Positions 27,783 through 37,260 of a DNA stretch of 64,000 nucleotides are shown here, piece by piece; positions within the stretch are counted from its first letter, which is position 1, and every line of letters begins with the position of its first letter. Location of the stretch: NCBI GenBank assembly GCA_965203365.1, contig OZ241878.1, positions 2,356,001 through 2,420,000 of the forward strand, written 5' to 3'. Source of the stretch: VYFG01 sp965203365 (GTDB taxonomy: Bacteria > Pseudomonadota > Gammaproteobacteria > Arenicellales > Poriferihabitantaceae). The notes beneath the pieces were generated by a model that was given only the letters and a program-made list of their open reading frames with translations, made no database searches and was not told the origin of the DNA. Position numbers and translations under genes: made by a program.

Positions 27783-29357
27783 ATGCCCTCCAACAATCCC
27801 ACACTTAATGAACCGGAACGAACTGCCCTGCAAAAGTTGATGCGGGGGGTCGACCGGGGGCGGGCCTCGATCTTCGTCGGGCGCCAGGAAGAACTGGCAC
27901 TGGTCTGGAACCGATTGGCACTGCTGTTAGAGCGACTGGACAGACCGGCCCCCGGCGCCGATCTGACCACGGTCATCCAGGGCGCCCCCGGGGTCGGCAA
28001 GTCAGCCCTGCTGGAAAAGATCGCCGAAGAATGGCCGGTGGGGGGCTCCGGGCCCGCCATGGCAGTGTCGTTGGATCCGGGGATACTCAAACTGCCGATG
28101 CCGGACTGCCTTCAGGAGATCGCCCATGCCGTGACCCCGGTGCCGGGGATCGCGCAGCGGTTGCGCCAGAGCCTGCGGTCGATCTCACTAGGCGTACCGG
28201 GGCTAGCCCGAGTGGAGTTAGGGGGAGAATCGACGGTGCTATCCCACCAGCCACCGGTCCCGGTCCTGTTGCTATTTGACGAGATCCAGACCGAACTGGC
28301 GGTCAGTGCCTCGGCAGCGGTCCGAGAACACCTGACCCAGAACCTGCGCTTGCTGCATACCGGTCAGCATGGGGCCCCCGTGTTTCCGGTCTATGGAGGA
28401 CTGGCGAACAGTGGGGACCTGTTGCGGGCGGCCGGACTGACGCGTCTGGCCAGTGAATCGGAGCGGACCCTGTCTCGGTTGAGTGAGGCCGAGATGGCCG
28501 AATGGATGGATCGGTTCGTCGAGGAACACCTGTTGTCGGCCCGACCGGCCCCGGCGGTCCTGAAGGGCTGGGAAACCGCGTTGCAACGTGACAGTCAGGG
28601 TTGGCCGATGCATGGGCGCAATTTTCTCATCGCTTTGGCTGAGGACATCCGCACGCACGACTGGTGTCCGGCCGCCGCTGATCTGGATGCCGTGCGGGAA
28701 CGGGCGCAGCGCTTGCGCTGTGCCTATTATGGACACCGACTGTCGGGAGAACTGGAAGGACGTCATGCCTTGGTGTCGAGAGTGCTCGAACCATTGGAGC
28801 GGTCGGGGGGGTGGGATCGCATCGGCTTGGTGGAGGCGATTGATCGGGCGCATCAAGAGCGTTCCGAGAAGGAAGGAGACCGGGGGGCCTTGCCGGCCGG
28901 GATGACGCCGGAGCAGGCGTTGGACCGGATGCTGCATGCCGGACTGGTACAAAAAGCGGGGCGAACCGGCTATGTCTGCCCAATACCGTCGCTGGCGGGG
29001 TATGTGGCTGCCATCGCGTCACATCCGCCGGGTGGGTTGCATGATGCCGTCCTGGATGCCGATCCGCAACAGGCCGCATGTATCTTGGCCCGCTGTCGAT
29101 CCGACCCAGAACGGGCAGAGCAATTGCAGCAGACGGACATGCGCGGGCGAACCCCGCTGATGCTGGCGGTCGAACTCGAGTTGGTCTCTTTGGTGGAGTG
29201 CCTGGTCGAGGCCGAAAGTGCGTTGCCCGCAGCGCTGCGCACGATCACGCACCAAGACCATCAAGGAAGCACCGCGCACGATCATGCGACAACCCCGGAG
29301 GACGCCCGGTTGACGGCGTTGCTGGATCGACTCCAGTTGCCGAAGACCGCCTCCTGA
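27783..29357 (+). CDS. ATPase-ankyrin protein, copy 3 (mosaic)
   Basis: The 524-residue protein has Walker A IQGAPGVGKSALLEK, Walker B VLLLFDEIQTEL and the same ankyrin tail as copy 2. It is a mosaic. The first 40 or so codons with promoter match copy 2, the middle (PAMAVSLDPGILKLPMPDC onward) matches copy 1, and the last 693 bases (28644-29336) differ from copy 2 (26601-27293) at about five positions by eye. This pattern indicates recent gene conversion or unequal exchange. It ends 266 bases before the restriction gene, and may be transcribed into it. Confidence 0.8.
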   Translation: MPSNNPTLNEPERTALQKLMRGVDRGRASIFVGRQEELALVWNRLALLLERLDRPAPGADLTTVIQGAPGVGKSALLEKIAEEWPVGGSGPAMAVSLDPGILKLPMPDCLQEIAHAVTPVPGIAQRLRQSLRSISLGVPGLARVELGGESTVLSHQPPVPVLLLFDEIQTELAVSASAAVREHLTQNLRLLHTGQHGAPVFPVYGGLANSGDLLRAAGLTRLASESERTLSRLSEAEMAEWMDRFVEEHLLSARPAPAVLKGWETALQRDSQGWPMHGRNFLIALAEDIRTHDWCPAAADLDAVRERAQRLRCAYYGHRLSGELEGRHALVSRVLEPLERSGGWDRIGLVEAIDRAHQERSEKEGDRGALPAGMTPEQALDRMLHAGLVQKAGRTGYVCPIPSLAGYVAAIASHPPGGLHDAVLDADPQQAACILARCRSDPERAEQLQQTDMRGRTPLMLAVELELVSLVECLVEAESALPAALRTITHQDHQGSTAHDHATTPEDARLTALLDRLQLPKTAS

Positions 29358-29623
29358 TGCAACTCATCCTAAATGGAAACGGCAGAGCAGATTCCGACTC
29401 TTGCAGCAGTGGTGACTATTCAGATAGCACCTGCCAGAGTTGAAGTTATGCCTCAAAATTGCAGAGTAACTCGATCAGGGCTGCCGGAAGAAGGGAAATA
29501 TAATCGTGTCCCAGCCCACCCATGCAAAGGGACGGCCGATGATGCCCTTTCGACTGCACACATCAACATGAACCTGATTTTCCAGATACCGAATACTATC
29601 TGGATCGTGGATGGACCGAATAA

Positions 29624-32600
29624 ATGACTGCCGATCACCAGTTCTACCACCAACCGACCCTCAATTCGCCCTATGAATGCCCGAATCGTCACTGGAAACT
29701 CGACGACAACGGACACCCGACCAACCAAATCGACGAAGATCGCCGAAAGGTATCGTTCATCACTCCCATCCCGGCACCCAAACGCGGAGCGAAGGGTCAG
29801 GAGGATCTGCGACCTGATACACAAGCGCAGCAGACCGGCGCGGATAGTCAACAGTATGATCTCGAATACCTGATTCAAAGCATCCGCCGGGAGGTCAATC
29901 GCTGGCGGGAATTGCCGGAGAGCAATTGGCGGGTTACCCCGGAGACGGCCCGGCTGCTGCGCCATTGGCGCCATCATCAGTTCAATGATATCCGACCATT
30001 CTTTTGTCAGGTTGAGGCGGTCGAGACAGTCATCTGGCTCACGGAAGTGGCGCCCCAACTCGGGAAAAGGGTCCCTGCCTTCGTTGAGCACATTGAACGG
30101 TCCAGCCAACAGGCAAATCCCGGGCTTTCCCGGTGGGCTCTGAAACTCGCCACTGGAGCCGGCAAGACGACGGTCATGGCCATGATCATCGCTTGGCAGA
30201 CAATCAACGCCGCTCGTCACCCTCGCACGCAAAAGTTCACCAAAGGGTTTCTAGTCGTCACCCCGGGAATCACGATTCGGGACCGACTGCGTGTCCTGCA
30301 ACCCAACGACCCGGACAGTTACTATTGCAGTCGGGAGCTGGTGCCGAAAGACATGCTCGGCGACCTTGGTCGAGCCAAAATCGTGATCACCAACTATCAT
30401 TTGTTCAAGTTGCGTGAGACGATGCGCGTTTCTTCGGGGGGGCGGAAACTATTGCAGGGTCATGGCCCTGAAATTCGCACACGCGAAAGCGAAGGTCAAA
30501 TGCTCCGACGCGTCATGCCCGAACTGATGGGCATGAAAAGAATCCTGGCTCTGAACGATGAGGCACACCATTGCTACCGGGAAAAGCCCGGGCAGGATGA
30601 AGAGGGAAATCTCAAGGGCGACGAGCGCAAGGAAGCTAATGAGAACCGCGAAGCGGCCAGACTTTGGATATCCGGTCTGGAAGCCGTCGGCAGAAAACTG
30701 GGGTTGACTCGTGTAATAGACCTCTCGGCGACCCCGTTTTTCTTGAGTGGTTCCGGTTACAGAGAAGGAACCCTTTTTCCATGGACCGTCAGTGAGTGTG
30801 GCATCGTGAAATTACCTCGCGTCCCGGTCATGGACAATGTATCTGACGAAATGCCCCGGTTTCGTGACCTATGGCAACACATCGGCAAGGACATGCCGAA
30901 ATCCGGACGAGGAAAATCCTCGCATCTCGATCCTTCGAAGCTGCCACCCACTCTGCTTACTGCACTTGAGGCGCTGTATGGCCACTATGCAAAGACTTTT
31001 GCCCTCTGGGAGGAAGCCGGCAGCCCGGTGCCCCCGTGCTTTATCGTGGTGTGCAACAACACATCCACTTCGAAGCTGATTTATGACTACATTTCGGGAT
31101 ATGAACAAGAAAAACCGGACGGCTCGGTAGAGATTAAAAACGGTCATCTGGAACTGTTCCGGAACTTTGATGAATACAACAACGCCATTCCTCGTCCGCA
31201 TACACTGTTGATCGACAGCCAGCAGCTTGAATCTGGGGATGCGCTGGATGCCCAATTCCGCACCATGGCGGCCGCCGAAATCGAGCGCTTTCGGTACGAA
31301 TATGTGAAGCGTACCGGGGATCAACAGGTGGCCGAAAACTTCTCGGATCAGGACTTGTTGCGTGAGGTCATGAACACCGTTGGCAAGGAAGGTCGACTGG
31401 GCGGTAATGTTCGATGCGTGGTTTCGGTATCAATGCTCACCGAAGGCTGGGACGCCAGCACCGTGACCCATGTGCTGGGGGTGCGGGCTTTCGGCACCCA
31501 GCTTTTGTGCGAACAGGCTATCGGACGATCCCTGAGACGGCGATCCTACGAGTTGAATGAAAAGGGCTTGCTCCCGGTTGAGTATGCCGATGTGTTGGGC
31601 ATTCCATTTGACTTCAACGCCCACCCTGTCGTCGCCCCACCTCAGCCGCCACGGAAACTAGTGGAAGTTAAGGCCATAATTCCCGACCGCGACGCTTGCG
31701 AAATTCGTTTCCCCCGGATTGCCAGTTATCGCGTCGAGCTGCCGGAAGAAGAGTTGCGAGCGACCTTCAATGAAGATTCAGTCTTGGAGCTGACACCTGA
31801 ACTGACAGGACCTTCGGTGACTCGAAATGAGGGAATTGTCGGTGCGGGGGTGGATCTGAATCTGGTTCACACTGGTGAATTACGCAGATCCTCACTATCG
31901 TTCCATCTGACGAAATATATGCTGGAAACCGCATGGCCCGAGCCGGGTGAAACCCCAAAGTGGCACATGTTCGGTCGGATGAAACGCATTGTGCGCCAAT
32001 GGCTCGACCTGTACCTCAAGTGTCAGGGAGGCACAACGCCAGCGCAACTGTTGTATCCGCTGTTGGCGGACATGGCGTGCGAACGGATCAAGCAGGCCAT
32101 CGTCTCTTCTGCCATGACAAGGCAATCAGCCGATGTGGTGCATTCAGTCAGGGCAGTACTGGATCCCTATAGCCCGTTCGGTTCGACAAGAAATGTTCAT
32201 TTCACGACCTCGAAATCGACCTACAGAACCAATCAGAACTTTTGTCACGTGAACCACATCGTCCGTGACAGTGACTGGGAAGCTCAGTTCTGTCTAGTGG
32301 TGGAACGACACCCCCATGTCCGAGCCTATGTGAAAAACCATGGCTTGGGTCTGGAAGTCCCTTACCACTTCGAAGGTGAGACCCGGACCTATCTCCCCGA
32401 TTTCGTTCTGCTCGTGGATGACGGGCGGGGTGAGGAGGACCCGCTGCATCTGATTGTCGAAATCAAGGGCTACCGCGGTGAAGACGCCAAGGTCAAAAAA
32501 GGAACCATGGAAGCCTACTGGATCCCGGGAGTCAATGCCCTGGGTGATTTTGGTCGTTGGACTTTCGCAGAATTCACGAATGTGCATACATTTCAAGAAG

Positions 32601-32647
32601 AGTTGGACCGACTCATCCATCGGCACGTAACGATCAAGACCGCATGA
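29624..32647 (+). CDS. Type III-like restriction enzyme, Res subunit
   Basis: The 1007-residue SF2 translocase has Walker A LATGAGKTTVMAM near residue 177, a DEAH box in ALNDEAHHCY near 312, the SAT motif IDLSATPFF near 366, and motif V/VI SMLTEGWDASTVTHVLG and CEQAIGRSLRR near 600-635. A C-terminal PD-(D/E)xK nuclease is visible as YLPDFVLL and LIVEIKGYRG near 925-950. It cuts DNA in cooperation with the Mod protein encoded 12 bases downstream. All catalytic motifs look intact, so the enzyme is probably active. Confidence 0.9.
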   Translation: MTADHQFYHQPTLNSPYECPNRHWKLDDNGHPTNQIDEDRRKVSFITPIPAPKRGAKGQEDLRPDTQAQQTGADSQQYDLEYLIQSIRREVNRWRELPESNWRVTPETARLLRHWRHHQFNDIRPFFCQVEAVETVIWLTEVAPQLGKRVPAFVEHIERSSQQANPGLSRWALKLATGAGKTTVMAMIIAWQTINAARHPRTQKFTKGFLVVTPGITIRDRLRVLQPNDPDSYYCSRELVPKDMLGDLGRAKIVITNYHLFKLRETMRVSSGGRKLLQGHGPEIRTRESEGQMLRRVMPELMGMKRILALNDEAHHCYREKPGQDEEGNLKGDERKEANENREAARLWISGLEAVGRKLGLTRVIDLSATPFFLSGSGYREGTLFPWTVSECGIVKLPRVPVMDNVSDEMPRFRDLWQHIGKDMPKSGRGKSSHLDPSKLPPTLLTALEALYGHYAKTFALWEEAGSPVPPCFIVVCNNTSTSKLIYDYISGYEQEKPDGSVEIKNGHLELFRNFDEYNNAIPRPHTLLIDSQQLESGDALDAQFRTMAAAEIERFRYEYVKRTGDQQVAENFSDQDLLREVMNTVGKEGRLGGNVRCVVSVSMLTEGWDASTVTHVLGVRAFGTQLLCEQAIGRSLRRRSYELNEKGLLPVEYADVLGIPFDFNAHPVVAPPQPPRKLVEVKAIIPDRDACEIRFPRIASYRVELPEEELRATFNEDSVLELTPELTGPSVTRNEGIVGAGVDLNLVHTGELRRSSLSFHLTKYMLETAWPEPGETPKWHMFGRMKRIVRQWLDLYLKCQGGTTPAQLLYPLLADMACERIKQAIVSSAMTRQSADVVHSVRAVLDPYSPFGSTRNVHFTTSKSTYRTNQNFCHVNHIVRDSDWEAQFCLVVERHPHVRAYVKNHGLGLEVPYHFEGETRTYLPDFVLLVDDGRGEEDPLHLIVEIKGYRGEDAKVKKGTMEAYWIPGVNALGDFGRWTFAEFTNVHTFQEELDRLIHRHVTIKTA

Positions 32648-32659
32648 GGGGAATCAAAG

Positions 32660-35422
32660 ATGGCATCGAAAAAGAAAAAAACTGTCGGGACGCTGACCCA
32701 CGGTGAAGCCACGCGAAGCAATATCCCGACGGCGGAATATCAACCCATTTTGACGGAACAGGAACAAAGTCCAATTCGTGTGGCATTCGAGCGCCGCAAC
32801 CGTGATCTTGATCCTCAGCTCGTCTGGCGCGGAAAGGATGAGCAGAACACCGCCGACCTGACTGTTCGGGCTCCCCCGCTCTATATCCAGGAAAAGGTGC
32901 ACCCCAAGGTATTGATCGACGACCTACTGCGCCAGACTAGGGAACAGTTAAGCGAAAGGCAGCAAGAGAATGTCGATTTATTTGGAGATTTCAATGGTCT
33001 GCCCAACAGTGCAGCCAAGACCGAGTTCTATCAGCACAATGCGAACTGGTCGAATCGCATGATCCTGGGTGACAGCCTGCAGGTCATGGCATCGTTGGCT
33101 GAGCGGGAGGGTTTGCGAGGCAAGGTGCAGTGTGTTTACATCGATCCACCCTACGGCATCAAATTTAACTCCAATTTCCAGTGGTCAACAACTAGTCGCG
33201 ATGTGAAAGATGGAAAGGTTGGTCACATCACGCGCGAGGCGGAGCAGGTAAAAGCATTTCGGGATACATGGAGAGATGGGATTCAATCGTATCTGACGTA
33301 TCTTCGTGATCGACTGAGTGTGGCTAGGGATTTATTGACAGAATCGGGCTCGATATTCGTTCAAATCGGAGACGAAAATGTCCATCGTGTGCGATCAGTG
33401 ATGGATGAAGTCTTCGGAGAAGACAATTTTTTGTCGACAATCGCCTATGCTAAGACCACTGGATTCTCAGGCGATACATTGTCAAATGTTGCTGACTACA
33501 TTGTCTGGTACGCTAAAAATAAAAAACAAATAAAGTATCGTAATCTTTATACTGCGAAGCAGGCTGGTGGAGCGGGAGCTACAAGGTATCGTACCGTAGA
33601 GTCTATTCGAGCACTGATCAACTCGGCTCATGACCGGACCCGCCTTGCGACGTCAGATCAGCTGACGTCGCAAGGCGGGTCCGGTTCTGAACAGCGATTT
33701 TTGTTTGCTGGCCAAGAGTGGACTCCTGCTAATGGATTACATTGGAAAACAACAGTAGATGGCTTAGGCCGCACTGCGAAGGCAGGGCGAGTGATACAAG
33801 AAGGTGCATCTATCAGATACGTCCGATTTTTGGACGATTTTGCAGCTAATCCACGGTCAAATATATGGCTTGATATCGGAGGCGTACAAAGTCGATCTGA
33901 CCCAAAGATTTATGTGGTTCAAACAGCGACAGAAGCCATCCAACGATGCATCCTTATGACCACCGATACCAGCGACCTAGTTCTTGACCCAACCTGCGGC
34001 TCCGGCACTGCAGGTATGGTTGCCGAACAATGGGGGCGTCGTTGGATCACCATTGATACCTCCCGTGTTGCTCTCGCATTGGCACGAGCCCGTATCATGG
34101 GGGCCAGCTATCCTTGGTATCTGCTTGCCGACAGTCCCGAGGGTCAACGAAAAGAGGCTGAAGTTACACATTGCGTACCATCCCACACACCAACATACGG
34201 CGATATCCGGCAAGGGTTCGTTTACGAACGGGTCCCTCACATCACCTTGAAGTCGATCGCCAACAATGCCGAAATCGATGTGATCTGGACCAGTTGGCAG
34301 AAAAGCCTGGAACCTCTGCGTATCCAACTAAACGAATGTCTCGGTAAAACTTGGGAAGAGTGGGAAATCCCAAGAAAAGCGCAGGCGAGCTGGTCCAACG
34401 ATGCCCAATCCCTTCACGCCGAATGGTGGAAAGCGCGTATCGCCCGACAACGCGAAATCGATGCCTCAATCGCCGCCAAGGCAGACACCGAATACCTTTA
34501 CGACAAACCCTATGAGGACCGTTCGCGGGTCCGCGTCGCCGGACCGTTTACGGTCGAGAGTCTGGCTCCTCACCGTATGCTGGCGGTTGACGAAAATGAC
34601 GAGCTTTTCTCAGTTGAAGCGAGACAGAAGCGAGGCTATGGCGAATCGCCCCAATTCACCGATATGATCCTGGATACCCTCAGGACGGCCGGTGTGCAAC
34701 AAACCCACAAGGAGGACCGCATTACCTTCACCTCACTCCAGCCCCGGCCCGGCCTATATGTTTGTGCCGAGGGTCATTATATGGAAGGGGAGGGCATGGG
34801 CTCCATGCGCCGAGCCGGCATCTTCATTGGACCGGAGTTCGGTACCGTCACTCGGCCTGACTTGGTCGCCGCAGTCAAAGAGGCCGCTGATGCCGGTTTT
34901 GATGTGCTGATTGCCTGTGCCTTCAACTATGACGCTCATGCCACAGAGTTGGACCGACTGGGGCGTCTCCCTGTCCTCAAGGCCCGCATGAATGCCGACC
35001 TGCATATGGCGACCGACCTCAAGAATACGGGAAAGGGAAACCTGTTCGTCATCTTCGGAGAGCCCGACATCGACATCATCAAGGGAGACAATGAAACCCT
35101 TCAGGTGCGCATCAATGGCGTGGATGTCTTCCATCCCAGCACCGGGGAGGTGCGAAGCGATGGACCCGACGACATTGCCTGCTGGTTTGTCGACACCGAC
35201 TACAACGAGGAAAGCTTCTTCGTTCGCCAGGCCTACTTTCCGGGTACGAAAGACCCCTACAAGGCCCTCAAGACGACTCTGAAGGCGGAGATCAACCGGG
35301 ACACCTGGGACACCCTGCAAAGTGATATCTCACGGCCCTTTCGCAAACCCGAATCCGGTCGCATCGCTGTCAAGGTCATCAACCACCTCGGCGATGAAGC
35401 GATGAAAGTCTTCCGGGTATAG
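32660..35422 (+). CDS. Type III-like DNA methyltransferase, Mod subunit
   Basis: The 920-residue beta-class adenine methyltransferase has motif IV VYIDPPYGIKF near residue 161 and motif I LVLDPTCGSGTAGMVAEQ near 440, the order expected for Mod proteins. The region between them (about 170-430) is the target recognition domain and is AT-richer than the rest. It contains a perfect 24-bp inverted repeat. The 450-residue C-terminal part is longer than classic Mod and is typical of this Res/Mod pairing. A purine-rich site GAGGGGAATCAAAG precedes the ATG. Protects host DNA from the Res partner. Confidence 0.9.
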   Translation: MASKKKKTVGTLTHGEATRSNIPTAEYQPILTEQEQSPIRVAFERRNRDLDPQLVWRGKDEQNTADLTVRAPPLYIQEKVHPKVLIDDLLRQTREQLSERQQENVDLFGDFNGLPNSAAKTEFYQHNANWSNRMILGDSLQVMASLAEREGLRGKVQCVYIDPPYGIKFNSNFQWSTTSRDVKDGKVGHITREAEQVKAFRDTWRDGIQSYLTYLRDRLSVARDLLTESGSIFVQIGDENVHRVRSVMDEVFGEDNFLSTIAYAKTTGFSGDTLSNVADYIVWYAKNKKQIKYRNLYTAKQAGGAGATRYRTVESIRALINSAHDRTRLATSDQLTSQGGSGSEQRFLFAGQEWTPANGLHWKTTVDGLGRTAKAGRVIQEGASIRYVRFLDDFAANPRSNIWLDIGGVQSRSDPKIYVVQTATEAIQRCILMTTDTSDLVLDPTCGSGTAGMVAEQWGRRWITIDTSRVALALARARIMGASYPWYLLADSPEGQRKEAEVTHCVPSHTPTYGDIRQGFVYERVPHITLKSIANNAEIDVIWTSWQKSLEPLRIQLNECLGKTWEEWEIPRKAQASWSNDAQSLHAEWWKARIARQREIDASIAAKADTEYLYDKPYEDRSRVRVAGPFTVESLAPHRMLAVDENDELFSVEARQKRGYGESPQFTDMILDTLRTAGVQQTHKEDRITFTSLQPRPGLYVCAEGHYMEGEGMGSMRRAGIFIGPEFGTVTRPDLVAAVKEAADAGFDVLIACAFNYDAHATELDRLGRLPVLKARMNADLHMATDLKNTGKGNLFVIFGEPDIDIIKGDNETLQVRINGVDVFHPSTGEVRSDGPDDIACWFVDTDYNEESFFVRQAYFPGTKDPYKALKTTLKAEINRDTWDTLQSDISRPFRKPESGRIAVKVINHLGDEAMKVFRV
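33633..33685. repeat. Perfect 24-bp inverted repeat inside the Mod target-recognition region
   Basis: Arms 33633-33656 and 33662-33685 are exact reverse complements (24 bp) around a 5-base loop ATCAG. The arm begins ACCGGACCCGCC. The frame stays open through it, reading DRTRLATSDQLTSQGGSGS. It is GC-rich inside AT-richer surroundings, and no T-run follows. Confidence 0.95.
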
Positions 35423-35433
35423 GGAGCAATATC

Positions 35434-36546
35434 GTGTCAGCACTCGATTGGATTACGGTAGAAGGCTACCGAAGCATCTATCGCCTCATGCGCCTGAAGC
35501 TGGCACCGATCAACATTCTGATCGGCCCCAACGGCTCAGGGAAATCGAATTTTGTGAGCCTCTTTTGTTTGTTGAACCAGATTCGAACCGGACACCTTCA
35601 ACAATATGTATTACGCGCAGGAGGAGCCAATCGAATCCTGCACTTCGGTTCCCGGCATACCGATAGTCTCAAAATCCACATCTCATTTGGAGGTGAAACT
35701 AGCCAATACTCAATCGAATTGAAACCGGATGAAGCCGATGGGCTGTTTCCAGCACAAGAATATGTCCGCGGCCGAAACCATTCCCAAGACGCTGACTTTG
35801 TAGACCAACCCCTCTTCCCAGCCCAAGGGGAGGCCGGGATCAGCGTGGCCGACCGATCCTCCCGATCAGTGGACATCATCCAAGAACATCTGGCTCAATG
35901 GCGACTGTACCATTTCCATGACACCAGCACAGTGTCGCCGATGAAGGCGACCTGCGATGTGAACGACAATCGCTGCTTGCGCCCGGATGGTTCCAATCTC
36001 GCGGCCTTTCTCTATCTGTTGCGTAAACGATATGAGACGTCCTATCAACTGATTCGAAAAACCATCCGCCTAGCCGCTCCTTTCTTTGAAGATTTTCAGC
36101 TGGAGCCGCTGGCCTTGAACCCGGACAAGATCCGTCTGGAGTGGAAGCACCGACAGTCGGACGCTTACTTCGATGCCGCTTCCATTTCCGATGGAACCCT
36201 TCGCTTCATGGCACTGACCACCCTGCTGCTCCAGCCGCCCTTGCTACGACCTGCTCCGATCATTATGGATGAACCCGAATTGGGGCTGCATCCCTATGCA
36301 ATCAGCCTCCTGGCATCACTGATCAAACAGGCGGCCGTCAAGAACCAGATTATCTTGGCGACACAATCCTCCCTGCTGCTGGATCATTTCGACCCTCAAG
36401 ATGTGCTCGTAGCAAATCGGATCAATGGGGCGACCGGGCTCAAGCGACTGGAAGCGGACGGACTGCAGGAATGGCTGGAAGACTACAGTCTGGGTCAGTT
36501 GTGGGAGAAAAATGAACTGGGTGGACGTCCGACCCCCGAACCATGA
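35434..36546 (+). CDS. RecF/SMC-like AAA ATPase (AAA_21 type)
   Basis: The 370-residue protein has the N-terminal start TVEGYRSIYRLMRLKLAPIN and P-loop ILIGPNGSGKSNFVS near residues 28-42. An ABC-type Walker B PIIMDEPELGLHPYA near 278-292 and the D/H-loop region ILATQSSLLLDHF follow. This is the OLD/RloA-like ATPase group. It starts with GTG after GGGAGCAAT, 11 bases after mod, and overlaps the next gene by ATGA. ATPases of this group pair with nucleases in several defence systems. That role here is inferred from the neighbour. Confidence 0.85.
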   Translation: MSALDWITVEGYRSIYRLMRLKLAPINILIGPNGSGKSNFVSLFCLLNQIRTGHLQQYVLRAGGANRILHFGSRHTDSLKIHISFGGETSQYSIELKPDEADGLFPAQEYVRGRNHSQDADFVDQPLFPAQGEAGISVADRSSRSVDIIQEHLAQWRLYHFHDTSTVSPMKATCDVNDNRCLRPDGSNLAAFLYLLRKRYETSYQLIRKTIRLAAPFFEDFQLEPLALNPDKIRLEWKHRQSDAYFDAASISDGTLRFMALTTLLLQPPLLRPAPIIMDEPELGLHPYAISLLASLIKQAAVKNQIILATQSSLLLDHFDPQDVLVANRINGATGLKRLEADGLQEWLEDYSLGQLWEKNELGGRPTPEP

Positions 36547-37241
36547 CTCGATTGCTGGTTCACGTCGAGGGACAGACCGAAGAGACGTTTGTCAACGAAG
36601 TGCTGGCACCGCATCTTTATGATCAAGGCTTCTCCTCCGTTCGAGCCCGGTTGATCGGAAACGCACGCCAACGAGTTCGCCGAGGTGGGATTCGGAGCTG
36701 GCCAGTGGTCCGACAGGAGTTGATTCGACACTTAAAGCAGGACCGAAACGCCTTCGTGACCACGATGGTGGACTACTATGGCTTGCCATACAAGGGACCC
36801 AACGCCTGGCCAGGACGCATGAAAGCGTCCGCAAGCCCCTTTCCCCAAAGGGCCAAGAAGGTACAGGATGATCTGGCTGCGGAGGTGCGTCAAGCCATGG
36901 GAGGGGATTTCGATCCACGACGCTTTGTGCCGTACCTAATGATGCATGAATTCGAGGCATTGTTGTTCAGCGATTGCGCTCGGTTCGCCGCGGCAATCGA
37001 TCAACCGGAACTCTTTAGCGAATTCCAACGCATCCGGGATGCCTTCGAGAACCCGGAAGCGATCAATGAAACCCCCGACCAGACGCCCTCCAAGCGCATT
37101 GAAGCAGTATATCCACAATATCAGAAGCCATTGCTTGGCATCATCGCAGCGCTGGACATTGGCCTTGCCTGCATGCGAACCGAATGTCCGCATTTTTCGC
37201 GTTGGATAAGCGACCTGGAAGCTCTGCCCACCCGTCTGTAA
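36543..37241 (+). CDS. DUF4276-family protein (TOPRIM-like partner of the ATPase)
   Basis: The 232-residue protein begins TRLLVHVEGQTEETFVNEVLAPHL, with an acidic E near residue 9 as in TOPRIM-like folds. FVTTMVDYYGLP and YLMMHEFEALLFSD supply further acidic positions. This pattern is that of DUF4276 proteins, which sit beside AAA_21 ATPases. The ATG overlaps the stop of the ATPase gene, so the two are coupled. I infer a nuclease-like effector by analogy with OLD and PARIS type ATPase/TOPRIM pairs; activity is unproven. Confidence 0.75.
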   Translation: MTRLLVHVEGQTEETFVNEVLAPHLYDQGFSSVRARLIGNARQRVRRGGIRSWPVVRQELIRHLKQDRNAFVTTMVDYYGLPYKGPNAWPGRMKASASPFPQRAKKVQDDLAAEVRQAMGGDFDPRRFVPYLMMHEFEALLFSDCARFAAAIDQPELFSEFQRIRDAFENPEAINETPDQTPSKRIEAVYPQYQKPLLGIIAALDIGLACMRTECPHFSRWISDLEALPTRL

Positions 37242-37260
37242 GCCAACTGTCCGCACCAAG

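Noticed and set aside
33633..33685. The 24-bp palindrome as an intrinsic terminator
   Set aside because: No T-run follows and it lies in the middle of an intact open reading frame.
35434..37241. Identification of the ATPase/DUF4276 pair as PARIS or OLD
   Set aside because: The general plan (ATPase plus TOPRIM-like partner) is similar, but the partner resembles DUF4276 rather than the AriB or OLD nuclease sequences, so naming it as such would go beyond the evidence.
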